Below the pieces are notes generated by a model. The model was not told the origin of the DNA and searched no databases. It was given only the letters and a program-made list of their open reading frames with translations. A DNA stretch of 14,718 nucleotides from Cephalothrix spiralis (lineage: Eukaryota; Nemertea; Palaeonemertea; Archinemertea; Cephalotrichidae). A program made the translations under genes and the position numbers. Below are positions 9,201 through 14,600 of the stretch, piece after piece (position 1 is the stretch's first letter; each line of letters begins with the position of its first letter). The DNA is taken from contig JAUCNG010036673.1 in assembly GCA_032353305.1 (NCBI GenBank), positions 1 to 14,718 of the forward strand. The letters run 5' to 3'.

Positions 9201-12200
9201 TATGTTATTTTTAACATTATGGTCTCTTTTATCATTTCGCATTCAATATTCAACATATTGGTCTTTTACGTTATGAGATTAAACATGCCGTCATACATAT
9301 GTAGATCCGATAGATTTGGCCCTAAGGTAAAAAAATAAGCCGAAAATGCGGTTTTCGGAATATTGCGACGGCCAAGGGAATCCGATCGAAAATGGGTAAA
9401 TTTTTTTCTTAAACAATCGGCGTGACAGAGAGATGGACATCTCTAAAGGTACACTTAACATCGGTTATGATACAGAATACAAGAAATGAGAGATACTTTT
9501 AATAATACATGAAAAGATAAAATAAAAAATAAACCTAAATTTATAAATTGGGATGGGTTTCCTCAGTTATCAAAAGCACGGCCATTTCGGGGGTACGACA
9601 ATACAGCCTTTTATGTGCTTGCCCCCAGCATAAGTAGCGAACCTACACCAAACCTCCCTTACAATATTTTTATGATTTAATAAAATAATTAATAATAAAT
9701 AATTAACAGCATGTGAAAGAAACATCTTCACTATATGTCAAGCTATTAGATCAGGATCAGCATGAAGATGTAGCCCACATTACTGACAAAATTAAAAGTA
9801 TAGCAAAGATAAATTTATATATAAAAACTTGTATCCCATATTCCATCCATATTCTGTGTCGGGTCTTCTCGGAAAACAGACAGACATCAGAGGATTACAC
9901 AAAACATGTAAGATACAGGGAAGCAGAATGGCGTGACTATGTAAGAAGTTCCTCAGCTAACTTTGGACACAGCCTTTCTTCGAGGACATGATTGATAGGC
10001 TATAAACTGAAAGCTATAAATACCTGATGTGTTTGTTGGACAAGGTGTGGTTGATGGACCTGTGGTTGTTAGTCCAGTGGTAGTAGTTGGCCCTATGATA
10101 AAATAAAACGTTATTATATTATATTACCGAAAGTGAAGAAATCTAAAAACAATAACAAATCAATATGAACTGTTCCGCCTCAAAATTCGCGTCTCTTGAA
10201 AACAAGACATCAAGGTCTCAGTCAAAAATAATTGCTTCAGAGATTTTTTACTGACCATATTAAATAGCAAATTGAATGGAAATATTTTAAATTGTACAAA
10301 AGTACCCCCAGCGGTTTAGCATATTGGCGGATTGTTGACCCCTAAAACTATATATTTCTGATTAGGTCTTGTAAAATGCGGGTGGGGCGCCAAAAACATG
10401 CTTTTCAGATTTGTTTTGAAAATCAGTTTGCGTGACAATTCGATACAGCTACATTATATACTTTGCCCGACTTATTCTGTTGTCAAGGAAGTAGAAATAG
10501 TTTATATTTTCGAATAAGGGGTGCTCCGATATTGGCATCCTAATCCCTTCAGGACTTACCTAGAGAAAACATTCAAATAGATAGATTGAGGTTAGTTAAC
10601 GCTATAAATAGAGACGTTTAATTTTGAGTGGATATATATACCTGGCGTGGTTGTTGGACCAGTTGTGGTAGATGGACCTGTTGTAGTAGGGCCAGTTGTC
10701 GTTGATGGACCTGTTGTAGTAGGATCAGTTGTTGTTGATGGACCTGTTGTTGTAGGACCAGTTGTCGTTGATGGACCTGTTGTAAAAGGACCAGTTGTGG
10801 TAGATGGACCTGTTGTAGTGGGCCCAGTTGTTGTTGATGGACCTGTTGTAGTGGGCCCAGTTGTTGTTGATGGACCTGTTGTAGTGGGGCCAGTTGTGGT
10901 AGATGGACCTGTTGTAGTGGGCCCAGTTGTTGTTGATGGACCTGTTGTAGTGGACCCAGTTGCTGTAGATGGACCTGTTGTAGTGGGCCCAGTTGTTGTT
11001 GATGGACCTGTTGTAGTGGGGCCAGTTGTGGTAGATGGACCTGTTGTAGTGGGCCCAGTTGTTGCTGATGGACCTGTTGTAGTGGGGCCAGTTGTGGTAG
11101 ATGGACCTGTTGTTGTAGGACCAGTTGTCGTTGATGGACCTGTTGTAGTGGGCCCAGTTGTTGTTGATGGACCTGTTGTAGTGGGGCCAGTTCTGGTAGA
11201 TGGACCTGTTGTAGTGGGCCCAGTTGTTGTTGATGGACCTGTTGTAGTGGACCCAGTTGCTGTTGATGGACCTGTTGTAGTGGGGCCAGTTGTCGTTGAT
11301 GGATCTGTTGTAGTGGGGCCAGTTGTCGTTGATGGATCTGTTGTAGTGAGGCCAATTGTTGTTGAAGGACCTGTAGTTGTTGGTCCAGTGGTAGTTGATG
11401 GGCCAGGTGTCGTCGTAGAAGGACCAGTGGTAGTAGTTAGCTCTAAGATAAAATAAGAAGTAATTACAACGTTATAGTGGCGGCAGAGGTTAACTGTAAA
11501 CGCGTTAGCGCATTACTACCGCTGAATCGCGGTAGGTTATTACAGTAAAAAGTTTGGTTAGAGTTTGAATTATCTAGTTACCGCAGTTTATTAGATGATT
11601 CAGCAAGTTGATGTGAATATGTGAAAGATATGAATTTTCAGTATTCAATCAGTTTGTCATTTTAAACCTCGTCCAAATGATTATTTTGCCAAAGTCGCTC
11701 AGGTTTTGGCAATATTCACGACAAGGTGTTATACACTTTCTGCGGTATGAACTCGTTTTATAAGTATACAATGGGCCGTTTTAATGAACCCTACTTAGGG
11801 GGAACCTAAAAATGTCGACACTTACTTATAATAGGACAATATTTGGTTTACCCTCCCCCCTTCCAAACGTTGTGCCAGTGAGAAATAAAGTGTCGATATT
11901 CGTCTTAATTCATTATATGTATAAACACGTCGACACTTTAAGTTTCATTTTCTATCCGTCCAGGCCTCAACCCCATTCCATGCAACCAAACTGTTCAGTC
12001 ATCTACAAAATGCAACATGAAATCGCTAAGTTCAGTGATATTGGTTTTACTTACCTTGACATACAATATTGGTTCCTGACCACGTTCCACCACACACACA
12101 CTCTCTTGTTAGGTCACCACTAACCAGCCGGTAACCATCTTTGCAGGCCATCGTTATTTTGTCTCCTATGTCTACACCGGTCAACGTAATAGTTAACCCA

Positions 12201-13037
12201 GGCGGAAACTCCGGTATACTACTGCAAATCACAGCTGGAAAAAGGAAATGAATACTTCATTTACGACCCCAAACAGCAGCTATCCTACCGTTCACCGAAC
12301 AGCTTCAAATAAACCTATTACCTGCTATTACAGTTATTTAACCACGATATTTAAAAAGTCTGGTTATAATTGATTTTATCGTGATGGCCAATTGTTTGCC
12401 CGTGATTTATGATTGGCCTTAAAAAGTTCGTGATTCGGACGCCCCGAAGACCTAAAAACTTAAATCACCAACAAAAATATAACGAATATAAACTCGAAGG
12501 TATAAATACCTGATGTGTTTGTTAGCGTTCGTGATTCGTGATCGACCCCTGTCACCCTCCTCTTTCTCCATTATACTATTTTGACCTTTAATGTCCTCTT
12601 GGGCCGAAACTGCCTACGACGACTTTAAATTTTTGACCCTGGACCTAATTTTTGAGGGTCATAGGTCAGGTCAGCCAATAATAAAGATTTGAAGCTTAAC
12701 TGGTTGTTCTATTTTAACTAGGTCTAATGCAACTTCCATATGAGTTTGTTTAAGCTGGGATTAAAACTCTATAGGAGAAGATATTTATATTTGGCCCTAT
12801 AAGGTCTATAAATAAACCAAAACGGGTAAATTAGTTTCTAAATAATCGGTTTGAGTAGGCCTACGTCTGTAAAAAGTTTAAAGCAAATCGATTGACGCTG
12901 ACCAAGTGAGCTAAAAACTAAAATCATCAACAAAAACTTAACGAATAAAAACTGAAAGGTATAAATACCTGGGATGGTTGTTGGACAAGGTGTGGTTGAT
13001 GGACCTGTGGTTGTTGGTCCAGTGGTAGTAGTTGGAC
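3158..13037 (-). CDS. Sushi/mucin modular type I membrane glycoprotein gene (nine exons, 5' end missing)
   Basis: This is the spliced gene model; the exons are described separately. Joined in order 13037-12969, 12234-12055, 11442-10642, 10092-10024, 9026-8847, 6856-6752, 6648-5491, 3889-3767 and 3294-3158 they give 2822 nt that read open to a TAA at 3158. Every internal exon is a multiple of three and both ends are phase 1, so each junction codon forms cleanly: Ala at both linker-sushi joins, Glu at both sushi-mucin joins, Gly between mucin exons, Asp before the membrane exon, Val before the tail. The predicted product is a cell-surface protein with two CCP domains raised on O-glycosylated stalks, which suggests a recognition or adhesion role in mucosal or innate immune surfaces; that role is inference. 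No orthologue is recognised. Start, signal peptide and promoter lie beyond 13037. A single gene is assumed because no stop or membrane segment separates the two modules; cDNA would be needed to prove it. Confidence 0.82.
3475..3668. repeat. Short direct and inverted repeats in the last intron
   Basis: ggcttattttcgacgaaagt occurs twice, at 3614 and 3644, a 30-bp tandem duplication. The related sequence cggaactttggtcgaaaac at 3515-3533 is its inverse, so arms of about 19 bp face each other across roughly 100 bp. It is probably the wreck of a small inverted-repeat element within the 472-bp intron between the membrane exon and the tail exon. The rest of that intron (3295-3766) shows nothing else. 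Confidence 0.5.
3767..3889 (-). CDS. Exon: transmembrane helix and stop-transfer
   Basis: The exon is 123 bp, phase 1-1. The acceptor is tttttacacag above 3889 and the donor gtaagt (preceded by TCAG) below 3767. It joins the mucin exon as Thr-Val-Thr-Asp and reads SKPYSALS, then [16 protein letters not shown] and VLVFTIVFC, a hydrophobic run of about 25 residues, and finally LRRTKSS, a basic stop-transfer anchor. The order extracellular stalk, helix, basic residues gives a type I topology. The exon contains no ATG, so start-based ORF calling does not show it; it was found by reading splice sites on the minus strand. The Gly/Ala-rich first half of the helix ([11 protein letters not shown]) could allow helix packing. 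Confidence 0.87.
3890..5490 (-). other. Intron between mucin stalk 2 and the membrane exon (1601 bp)
   Basis: The intron is defined by the donor gtaatg (5490) and acceptor tttttacacag (3890). The sequence is AT-rich. It contains a hairpin with a 9-bp stem (TATTGCACT at 4017-4025 with AGTGCAATA at 4052-4060), a small palindrome around 4582-4600 (ccccgaactggttcagggg) and an irregular agcgagg/ggattag run at 4649-4676. Two minus-strand frames of 60 and 63 codons (4939-5121, 5118-5309) show no domain features and are not called as genes. Confidence 0.6.
5491..6648 (-). CDS. Exon: mucin-like repeat stalk 2 (386 codons)
   Basis: The exon is 1158 bp, phase 1-1. The acceptor is ttatttcatcgtag above 6648 and the donor gtaatg below 5491. 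It starts (G)[15 protein letters not shown] and runs as [11 protein letters not shown]-type units, about 35 unit equivalents, with more degenerate units ([15 protein letters not shown]) toward the membrane end, closing with PKIPPTVT. Degenerate edge units beside homogenised central units are usual for an expanding tandem repeat. The product is a Thr/Ser/Pro/Gly stalk of roughly 390 residues directly before the membrane helix, with no Cys. An internal Met (near 6325) is not a start: the frame is open across it back to the acceptor. Frame, splice sites and joining to the membrane exon fix the strand as minus. Confidence 0.86.
6752..6856 (-). CDS. Exon: short mucin-like segment
   Basis: The exon is 105 bp, phase 1-1, 35 codons. 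The acceptor is ttatttcatcgtag above 6856 and the donor gtatgt below 6752. It reads (E)[18 protein letters not shown] and continues through three more Gly-Pro/Ser-Thr units to SSTTPG. Its beginning (Glu-Leu-Thr-Thr after the sushi exon) matches that of the long mucin exon 10642-11442, so it is the positional paralogue of that exon with far fewer repeats. Only a 103-bp intron separates it from the next mucin exon, whose acceptor region it shares. There is no Cys. Confidence 0.78.
6882..7500 (-). mobile_element. 5'-truncated non-LTR retrotransposon (LINE) with (TTCA)n tail
   Basis: Read on the minus strand, 7497-7228 is open for 89 codons to a TAA and matches the extreme C-terminal part of non-LTR reverse transcriptase ORFs: [25 protein letters not shown], a Cys pair (NCNTCG), then [12 protein letters not shown]. 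The block Leu-Arg-x-Ser/Ala-His-x-Leu followed by a Cys cluster is a familiar signature downstream of the RT domain in LINEs. After the stop comes an AT-rich 3' UTR of about 340 bp that ends in a (TTCA)n microsatellite at 6882-6901, the usual LINE 3' tail. The RT core is missing, so this is a dead, 5'-truncated copy. It sits in the intron between sushi 2 and the short mucin exon and is absent from the matching intron of module 1. Confidence 0.8.
7228..7497 (-). pseudogene. LINE reverse transcriptase ORF, C-terminal remnant
   Basis: This is an open frame of 89 codons ending at TAA 7228-7230, without a start codon. It is the C-terminal tail of a non-LTR RT ORF (see the element entry). The sequence between the Cys pair and YCPKF is shorter than usual: the acidic Glu-Asp-Glu-x-His-Phe segment that commonly follows the Cys pair in such ORFs is not visible, which suggests a small internal deletion. 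It encodes no working protein. Confidence 0.75.
7501..8370. other. Intron sequence upstream of the LINE insertion
   Basis: This is part of the long intron between sushi 2 and the short mucin exon. Its left end (7501-7590) shares gcggtag, taccgc and ttaccgcagttt blocks with 11500-11600, showing paralogy with the module 1 intron. Two short direct duplications are visible: aattgtataaaatag (7898 and 7928) and gccgcgcctcagctaaaa (7911), the latter repeated with one change at 8181. The 60-codon plus-strand frame at 7842-8024 is formed partly by these duplications and has no recognisable product. Confidence 0.5.
8371..8606. mobile_element. Possible small MITE with taggtgac ends and CCGCCGC motifs
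   Basis: taggtgacttat at 8371 faces ataagtgccttaggtcaccta ending at 8606 in inverted orientation; the outer 8 bp match exactly, and cttat recurs a few bases in. Inside are three spaced copies of a cygccgct motif followed by a T/A run (near 8428, 8492 and 8538). The ends are short and no target duplication is clear, so the call rests on structure alone. Confidence 0.45.
8847..9026 (-). CDS. Exon: CCP/sushi domain 2
   Basis: This is a second one-exon sushi module of 180 bp, phase 1-1, with acceptor cctttttccag and donor gtaagt identical to those of sushi 1. Residues in order: AVICGTIP (Cys I), [28 protein letters not shown] (Cys II), DPTREC (Cys III), VCDGTWSG (extra Cys, then Gly-x-Trp), NIVCQ (Cys IV). 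Length and spacing are normal for a CCP domain of about 60 residues. The extra Cys after Cys III is kept as in sushi 1, so it is unlikely to be a random mutation. Most differences from sushi 1 lie in charged surface positions ([10 protein letters not shown] against [10 protein letters not shown]), so the two domains may differ in ligand; that is inference. Confidence 0.91.
9075..9296. repeat. Degenerate minisatellite, about 16-bp unit (ttcaacattatggtct)
   Basis: About 13 imperfect units of ttcaacattatggtct or close variants (ttcaacattgtggtca, tttaacatttccgtct) lie in the intron just before sushi 2. The matching intron before sushi 1 (above 12234) lacks it, so it was gained or expanded after the module duplication. 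Plus-strand frames rich in Phe-Asn-Ile-Ser/Gln-His across 9051-9338 are translations of this repeat, not genes. Confidence 0.8.
9421..9995. other. Insertion of about 570 bp specific to module 2, with an unidentified plus-strand ORF
   Basis: Intron sequence before 9420 (tttggccctaaggt to ttaaacaatcgg) matches module 1 at 12791-12850, and sequence after about 9995 (ataaactgaaagctataaatacc) matches module 1 near 12948. The roughly 570 bp between have no counterpart in module 1. They contain a plus-strand frame from 9705 to 9991 that reads [27 protein letters not shown] and later [14 protein letters not shown]. The frame starts right after an AG preceded by AT-rich sequence (taattaacag). It could be a fragment of another gene's exon carried by a mobile element, or chance. 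No terminal repeats or protein family are recognised. Confidence 0.45.
10024..10092 (-). CDS. Exon: mucin-like linker 2 with single cysteine
   Basis: The exon is 69 bp, phase 1-1. The acceptor ttattttatcatag and donor gtattt match linker 1 almost base for base. It encodes [16 protein letters not shown] followed by PCPTNTS and splices onto sushi 2. Asn-Thr-Ser is a potential N-glycosylation sequon, absent from linker 1. Exon length, splice sites, Cys position and flanking intron sequence all show that it is the paralogue of 12969-13037. It connects mucin stalk 1 (10642-11442) to sushi 2 in frame, and this is the main support for treating both modules as one gene. Confidence 0.78.
10093..10641 (-). 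other. Intron between mucin stalk 1 and linker 2 (549 bp)
   Basis: The intron has donor gtatat at 10641 and acceptor ttattttatcatag at 10093. Positions 10150-10204 are a clear paralogue of 13104-13159 (shared caatatgaactgtt and gcctcaaaattcgc blocks), which proves that the module duplication includes sequence 5' of the linker exon. No other feature was seen. Confidence 0.65.
10642..11442 (-). CDS. Exon: mucin-like repeat stalk 1 (about 22 copies of an 11-residue unit)
   Basis: The exon is 801 bp, phase 1-1, 267 codons. The acceptor is ttattttatcttag above 11442 and the donor gtatat below 10642. It opens with (E)[13 protein letters not shown] and then repeats [11 protein letters not shown], an 11-residue, 33-bp unit. 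I read every unit by eye and found no stop in this frame, although no Met is present, so the exon is missed by start-based ORF calling. There is no Cys. Variants include Asp for Gly and single Arg, Ala, Phe or Leu changes. High Thr/Ser/Pro/Gly density marks an extended, O-glycosylated stalk. The DNA units are highly homogenised and fall into recurring subtypes, which points to recent expansion by unequal exchange, so length polymorphism between alleles is likely. The plus-strand and other minus-strand open frames here are shadows. Confidence 0.83.
11443..12054 (-). other. Intron between sushi 1 and mucin stalk 1 (612 bp)
   Basis: The intron has donor gtaagt at 12054 and acceptor ttattttatcttag at 11443. 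It holds a hairpin with a 7-bp stem (ctaccgc/gcggtag, about 11517-11541) and dispersed copies of tgtcgacactt in both orientations (about 11813, 11890 inverted, 11929). The 103-codon plus-strand frame 11812-12123 runs into the antisense of sushi 1 and is a shadow. Parts align with the module 2 intron on both sides of the LINE. Confidence 0.6.
12055..12234 (-). CDS. Exon: CCP/sushi domain 1
   Basis: This is a one-exon, 180-bp, phase 1-1 CCP (sushi) module, the classic gene layout for this family. The acceptor is cctttttccag above 12234 and the donor gtaagt below 12055. Sushi landmarks are visible: AVIC (Cys I), [27 protein letters not shown] (Cys II and the Cys-x-x-Gly-Tyr-x-Leu signature), TREC (Cys III), GGTWSG (conserved Gly-x-Trp) and NIVCQ (Cys IV). 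Sushi domains are small beta modules that bind proteins or glycans, in complement regulators and many surface receptors. Odd point: there is a fifth Cys two residues after Cys III (ECVC). It is about 85 percent identical by eye to the copy at 8847-9026 (about 9 substitutions in 60 codons), so it arose by tandem duplication. The ligand is unknown. Confidence 0.9.
12468..12524 (-). pseudogene. Dead partial linker exon with its donor site
   Basis: Positions 12509-12524 encode, on the minus strand, the last residues of a linker exon (TNTS) and the donor gtattt. They are identical to the 3' end of linker 2 (10024-10092), and the following intron is similar for at least 40 bp (12468-12508 against 12928-12968). 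Above 12524 the homology stops abruptly at cgttcgtgattcg, so the acceptor and most of the exon are missing and it cannot be spliced in. A near copy of that boundary sequence (agttcgtgattcg) lies about 100 bp away near 12426, which suggests a rearrangement between short repeats. Confidence 0.65.
12525..12968 (-). other. Remainder of the intron between linker 1 and sushi 1
   Basis: The 734-bp intron spans 12235-12968; this is the part outside the dead exon. It contains 12791-12850, paralogous to 9315-9420 in module 2, which differs there by an extra segment of about 46 bp bounded by cgaaaatg repeats. A stretch of pyrimidine-rich sequence (12540-12600) and the gaccctggacctaatttttgagggtc region show no gene. 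Confidence 0.5.
12969..13037 (-). CDS. Exon: mucin-like linker 1 with single cysteine
   Basis: The exon is 69 bp, phase 1-1, 23 codons. The acceptor reads ttatttcatcatag just above 13037 and the donor is gtattt below 12969. It encodes a short Gly-Pro-Thr run ([16 protein letters not shown]) followed by PCPTTIP, then splices onto sushi 1. Thr and Ser are candidate O-glycosylation sites. The single Cys in an otherwise Cys-free mucin linker is unusual and recurs in linker 2 at the same position. The exon and its flanking introns are paralogous to 10024-10092. It is the most 5' exon I can support, but it starts in phase 1, so coding exons must lie upstream, to the right of this window or unrecognised within 13038-14718. 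Confidence 0.78.
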
Positions 13038-13540
13038 CTATGATGAAATAATACGTTATCATTTTATATTATGTAAAGTAAATTGAAATTGAATTATCTA
13101 AAAGCAATAACAAAACAATATGAACTGTTCTGCCTCAAAATTCGCCACTCTTGAAAACAGAAAACTAATCCGAGTAATCTGTAACACTAGTCGGAAATTC
13201 ATTCTAATTAATTGATAAGAAAAATTAAATACATATTAACCGCCCAGGCTATTAAGATGGAATAATATATCAACCAAAAACAGAATTGGTTTCGAAGACA
13301 CTTTTTACCATCAGGGTCTTCATCGATAGTGTCACTAAAGATAATATAATTGGACTGGTCTTCCGCTGTTCCAAAAAAGTTTTTTGTGTAAGATAAAAAA
13401 GAATACATCAAGTAAACCCTAAAGCCCTTTATATTTCTGTTATTCTATTAATTGAAACACATAAAGAATGATATATACTTATATATTTTTTGAGTTGGAG
13501 CTAAGGCAGGATTTACCGAAGCAAGGAATCTCAACAAGAA
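13038..13540. other. Upstream intron, with possible retroelement 3'-end motif
   Basis: Positions 13038-13160 are the paralogue of the intron 5' of linker 2. Further right, on the minus strand around 13280-13325, the sequence cgatgaagaccctgatgg, a short spacer and cttcgaaacc resembles the gatgaaggcc...ggtcgaaac hairpin motif found near the 3' ends of several deuterostome retroelements. The 67-codon frame at 13208-13411 crosses it and has no known domain. No further exon of the gene could be supported here. Confidence 0.35.
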
Positions 13541-14264
13541 TGGTCTGCAATTCTAGGTAGGCTTCTCTGAGATAGAACAGAGGCCAAAAACAATTTAGTA
13601 TAAGACCTTGAATGCAATTCAGGGTAGTCTTATGTGGTACAACAGACGGAGGCCCAAAACAATTTAGTATAAGACCTAGAATTGCTTCTAGGTAGGCTTC
13701 TCTGATGTATAACAGAGGCCCAAAACAATTTAGTACAAGACCTAGAATGCAATTCTAAGTAGGCTTCTCTGAGGTGTAACAGAGGCCCATAACAAATTAG
13801 TATAGTAGGCTTCTCTGAGGTTAAACAAAGGCCCAAAACAATTTAGTATAAGACCAAGAATGCCCAATTTAGTATAAGACCTTGAATGCAATTCAGGTAG
13901 GCTTCTCTGAGGTACAACAGACTGAGGCCCAAAACAATTTAGTATAAGACCTAGAATTGCTTCTAGGTAGGCTTCTCTGAGGTATAACAGAGGCCCAAAA
14001 CAATTTAGTATAAGACCTAGAATGCAATTCTAGGTAGAATGCTATTCTAGGTAGAATGCAATTCTAGGTAGGCTTCTCTGAGGTAGAACAGAGGCCCAAA
14101 ACAATTTAGCAATAAGACCTAGAATGCAATTCTAGGTAGGTAGTCTTCTCTGAGGTAGAACGGAGGCCCAAAACAATTTAGTATAAGACCTCGAATGCAG
14201 TTCTAGGTAGGCTTCTCTGAAGCAGAACAGAAGCCCAAAACATTCTACTATAAGACCTAGAATT
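13541..14264. repeat. 67-bp minisatellite, about 10 copies, with higher-order structure
   Basis: The consensus begins gcttctctgaggtagaacag, continues aggcccaaaacaatttagta and ends taagacctagaatgcaattc plus taggtag. Each unit carries two potential hairpins, ctctg/cagag and the near-perfect palindrome cctagaatgcaattctagg. Units with the variants cagacggaggcc/cagactgaggcc followed by gaattgcttctagg recur 274 bp apart (block starting 13601 and block starting 13875), so a four-unit block was itself duplicated. At 14019-14055 the palindrome alone is triplicated. The 68-codon frame at 13630-13836 is repeat translation. Confidence 0.9.
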
Positions 14265-14302
14265 TTCTATTTTTTATTTATTTTTTATTTTTTATATATG
14301 AT
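14265..14302. repeat. T/A-rich low-complexity tract
   Basis: An irregular (TTTTTTAT)n tract separates the two repeat arrays. It has no other content. Confidence 0.7.
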
Positions 14303-14600
14303 TGCTTAGCGTATATCTTAGATGCAATCTAAATTATAAAGCAATATCGGAGCTAAGCGTATAATTTAGATGCAATCTAAGTAAAAGAAATACAATGCAG
14401 CAACGTATTTCGTATGGCAATATCAAGATAAGCGTATAACTTAGATGCAATCTAAGTCAATATAAAAACAATGTAGGAACGTTTTTAGTATAGCAATATC
14501 GGAGCTGCTACTAAGAGCAATCTTAGTCTAAAGAAATACAAGGCAGGATATCATTGTTATTGCTTAGCGTATAACTTAGATGTAATTTAAATAACGCGGC
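14303..14600. repeat. Palindrome-centred tandem array, irregular 50-75 bp spacing
   Basis: Five units are centred on cttagatgcaatctaag-like palindromes at about 14317, 14365, 14440, 14511 (ctaagagcaatcttag) and 14575. They are linked by gcgtataactt on one side and aaagaaatacaatgcagg/gcaatatcggagct on the other. Spacing varies, so unequal deletion has occurred. The palindrome has the same stem-GCA-stem plan as that in the 67-bp array next to it. Confidence 0.75.

Noticed and set aside
9051-9338. Plus-strand Phe/His/Asn/Ser-rich frames (also 9082-9276)
   Set aside because: They are translation of the 16-bp minisatellite.
10618-11355. Minus-strand Gln-Gln-Val-His-Gln repeat frame (also 5620-5919)
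   Set aside because: It is a second frame of the same repeats and does not join in phase to the sushi, linker or membrane exons.
10647-11456. Plus-strand 269-codon Val-Val-Asp-Gly-Pro frame
   Set aside because: It is antisense to mucin stalk 1 and runs past the exon into the intron.
12047-12232. Sushi 1 as a stand-alone ORF starting at an internal Met and ending past the donor
   Set aside because: The Met is a frame artefact from intron-exon readthrough. The splice-defined exon is 12055-12234.
13630-13836. Minus-strand 68-codon frame
   Set aside because: It is a translation of the 67-bp minisatellite, and stops occur in other units.
13541-14264. CRISPR-like array of 67-bp units
   Set aside because: The units are directly tandem with no unique spacers, and the setting is eukaryotic.
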